The position numbers and the translations under genes were made by a program. The notes under the pieces were generated by a model, which was not told where the DNA came from, did not search any database, and saw only the letters and a list, made by a program, of their open reading frames with translations. A stretch of 6,944 bases of DNA, from NCBI GenBank assembly GCA_020425835.1, contig JAGQRC010000189.1, forward strand, positions 1 to 6,944. The letters are read 5' to 3'. The stretch's first letter is position 1; every line of letters starts with the position of its first letter. Positions 6,137 through 6,944 of the stretch are shown one piece after another. The stretch is from Planctomycetota bacterium. Its GTDB lineage: Bacteria; Planctomycetota; UBA8108; UBA1146; JAJFFE01.

Positions 6137-6580
6137 ATGACCGACAAGAAACCGGTAGCCCAGGCGCTCGAAGTGCTCCTGGCCGACAGCTACACCCTGT
6201 ATCAGAAGAGCCACAGCTACCACTGGAACGTGACGGGACCGATGTTCACGACGCTCCACACGCTGTTCGAGCAGCAGTACACGGAGCTCGCGATCGCGAT
6301 CGATGAGATCGCGGAGCGCATCCGATCGCTCGGCTTCCCGGCTCCGGGGAGCTTCACGCAGTTCATGGAGCGCTCCAGCGTGAAGGAGGACACGGCAGTT
6401 CCGTCGGCGATCGACATGGTGCGCCAACTCGTAGCCGACCACGAAGCGGTGGCAGAGTCGGCGCGCAAGGTGATCCACGCCGGTGAAGCGGCGAACGACG
6501 ACGCCAGTGTCGACCTCGGCGTTCGACGGATCGATGTGCACGAGAAGAGCGCTTGGATGCTGCGCAGCCATCTCGAGTAG
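6137..6580 (+). CDS. dps: Dps family DNA-binding ferritin-like protein (mini-ferritin)
   Basis: The protein has 147 residues, within the usual Dps range. Dps proteins form dodecameric shells in the cytoplasm that oxidise Fe(II), preferably with hydrogen peroxide, and store it; many also bind DNA. The ferroxidase pattern is clear: H29 (in Y-H-W-N-V-T-G-P), H41, E45, D56 and E60. This matches the spacing of E. coli Dps H51, H63, D67, D78 and E82. The Asp67 position is Glu here, a conservative change. The I-D-E-I-A-E-R-I-R-S-L-G stretch and the C-terminal H-E-K-S-A-W-M-L-R-S-H-L-E are family hallmarks. The N-terminal tail before helix A is only a few residues with two lysines (K4, K5), so tail-mediated DNA binding may be weak. 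The gene sits behind a terminator with its own leader, so it is probably a separate unit. Induction by oxidative stress or stationary phase is usual for the family but not shown here. Confidence 0.96.
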   Translation: MTDKKPVAQALEVLLADSYTLYQKSHSYHWNVTGPMFTTLHTLFEQQYTELAIAIDEIAERIRSLGFPAPGSFTQFMERSSVKEDTAVPSAIDMVRQLVADHEAVAESARKVIHAGEAANDDASVDLGVRRIDVHEKSAWMLRSHLE

Positions 6581-6944
6581 GAGATCCGACTTCGAAGAGG
6601 AGGTTGATGCGCTCGATCCGCGGATGTAGTGTGCTGAAGTGTTGGAAACAGCAGGTCGAGGAGGCCTCATGCCGCCGAAAAGTCCGGCGGCGCTGTAGCG
6701 CTGACACGAGTTCGTTTCGGAGCGATGGCCATTCCGAGAGTTCCGACTCGAGGCCGACTCCGCGCTGCAGCGCCCGACCTTCGTCCAGACTCACGATTCG
6801 TCGAAGCCGCGATCGAGCGAGTCCACTCCGGGCGAGGGTCTCCACCCACTTCGCTGGTGCCCTTCGCTCCCGAGTCCTCGGCGGTGAAGTCGGCAGACGC
6901 AGCGCGGTTTCCTCTAGAAGACCGACCGTGATTCGCTTCCGTCA
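6581..6944 (+). other. 364-base stretch without a convincing gene, with one GC hairpin
   Basis: No ORF here has family resemblance or the strong G/C third-position bias of the genes to its left. A perfect hairpin, GCCGCCG (6671-6677) with CGGCGGC (6685-6691) over AAAAGTC, lies about 90 bases after the dps stop. It has no direct T-tract, so it is at best a weak terminator. GAGGAGG at 6597-6603 precedes an ATG at 6607 by only three bases. That frame is open to the window edge, but its product is Ser/Arg-rich and looks non-coding. A GTG at 6928 in the same frame could begin a next gene; too little is visible to say. No tRNA or other RNA gene is recognised. Confidence 0.45.

Noticed and set aside
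5545..6306. 253-codon plus-strand frame crossing the terminator into dps
   Set aside because: It overlaps the C-terminal dockerin-like module, the terminator and the start of dps. Its composition is Arg/Ser-rich with no domain.
6363..6845. 160-codon minus-strand frame antisense to the end of dps
   Set aside because: It overlaps a clear dps gene, its product is Arg/Ser-rich and no family is recognised.
6725..6931. 68-codon plus-strand frame after dps
   Set aside because: It has only a poor ribosome site two bases from the ATG, several codons that are rare in the neighbouring genes (aga, cta, tca, cca) and no recognised family. It could be a small real gene, but the evidence is too weak.
1..6944. 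CRISPR arrays, insertion sequences, tRNA or rRNA genes
   Set aside because: I saw no regular spacer-repeat pattern, transposase, terminal repeats or tRNA-like arm sequences in the window.

Overview
The window is high-GC DNA carrying four convincing genes, all on the + strand. Three encode large exported or membrane-anchored proteins and the fourth encodes a Dps-type ferritin-like protein. The secreted proteins carry dockerin-like EF-hand modules of the form F-x-R-G-D-A-N-x-D-G-x(5)-D, FG-GAP/VCBS repeats, cysteine-containing beta-sandwich repeats and carboxypeptidase-regulatory-like repeats. From general knowledge, this mix is typical of Planctomycetota, especially marine or environmental lineages with large genomes. 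The assignment is inferred from protein style; no marker gene is present.

Layout. (1) At 36-2261, possibly starting before the window, lies a membrane-anchored protein built from about six carboxypeptidase-regulatory-like segments. (2) At 2411-3799 lies a secreted protein with a seven-repeat FG-GAP propeller followed by a dockerin-like module with a cysteine tail. (3) At 3888-5837 lies a secreted multimodular protein ordered as dockerin-like module, cohesin-like beta-sandwich, two tandem 143-residue beta-sandwich repeats, and a second dockerin-like module. A strong intrinsic terminator at 5872-5899 closes this group. (4) After a roughly 240-base non-coding stretch with two inverted repeats comes dps at 6137-6580, with its own ribosome binding site. 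(5) The last 364 bases hold no convincing gene.

How they may work together. Genes 1-3 share a strand, have gaps of 149 and 88 bases, and show no terminator between them, so they may be co-transcribed up to 5872. Genes 2 and 3 carry the same four-cysteine dockerin-like module, and gene 3 also has a cohesin-like domain. The pair could therefore form a calcium-dependent extracellular assembly in which gene 3 acts as a small scaffold and the gene 2 propeller docks onto it. This is the most interesting hypothesis here, and it rests on fold resemblance read by eye. No catalytic domain is recognisable in genes 1-3. The dps gene looks like an independent iron and oxidative-stress protection unit.
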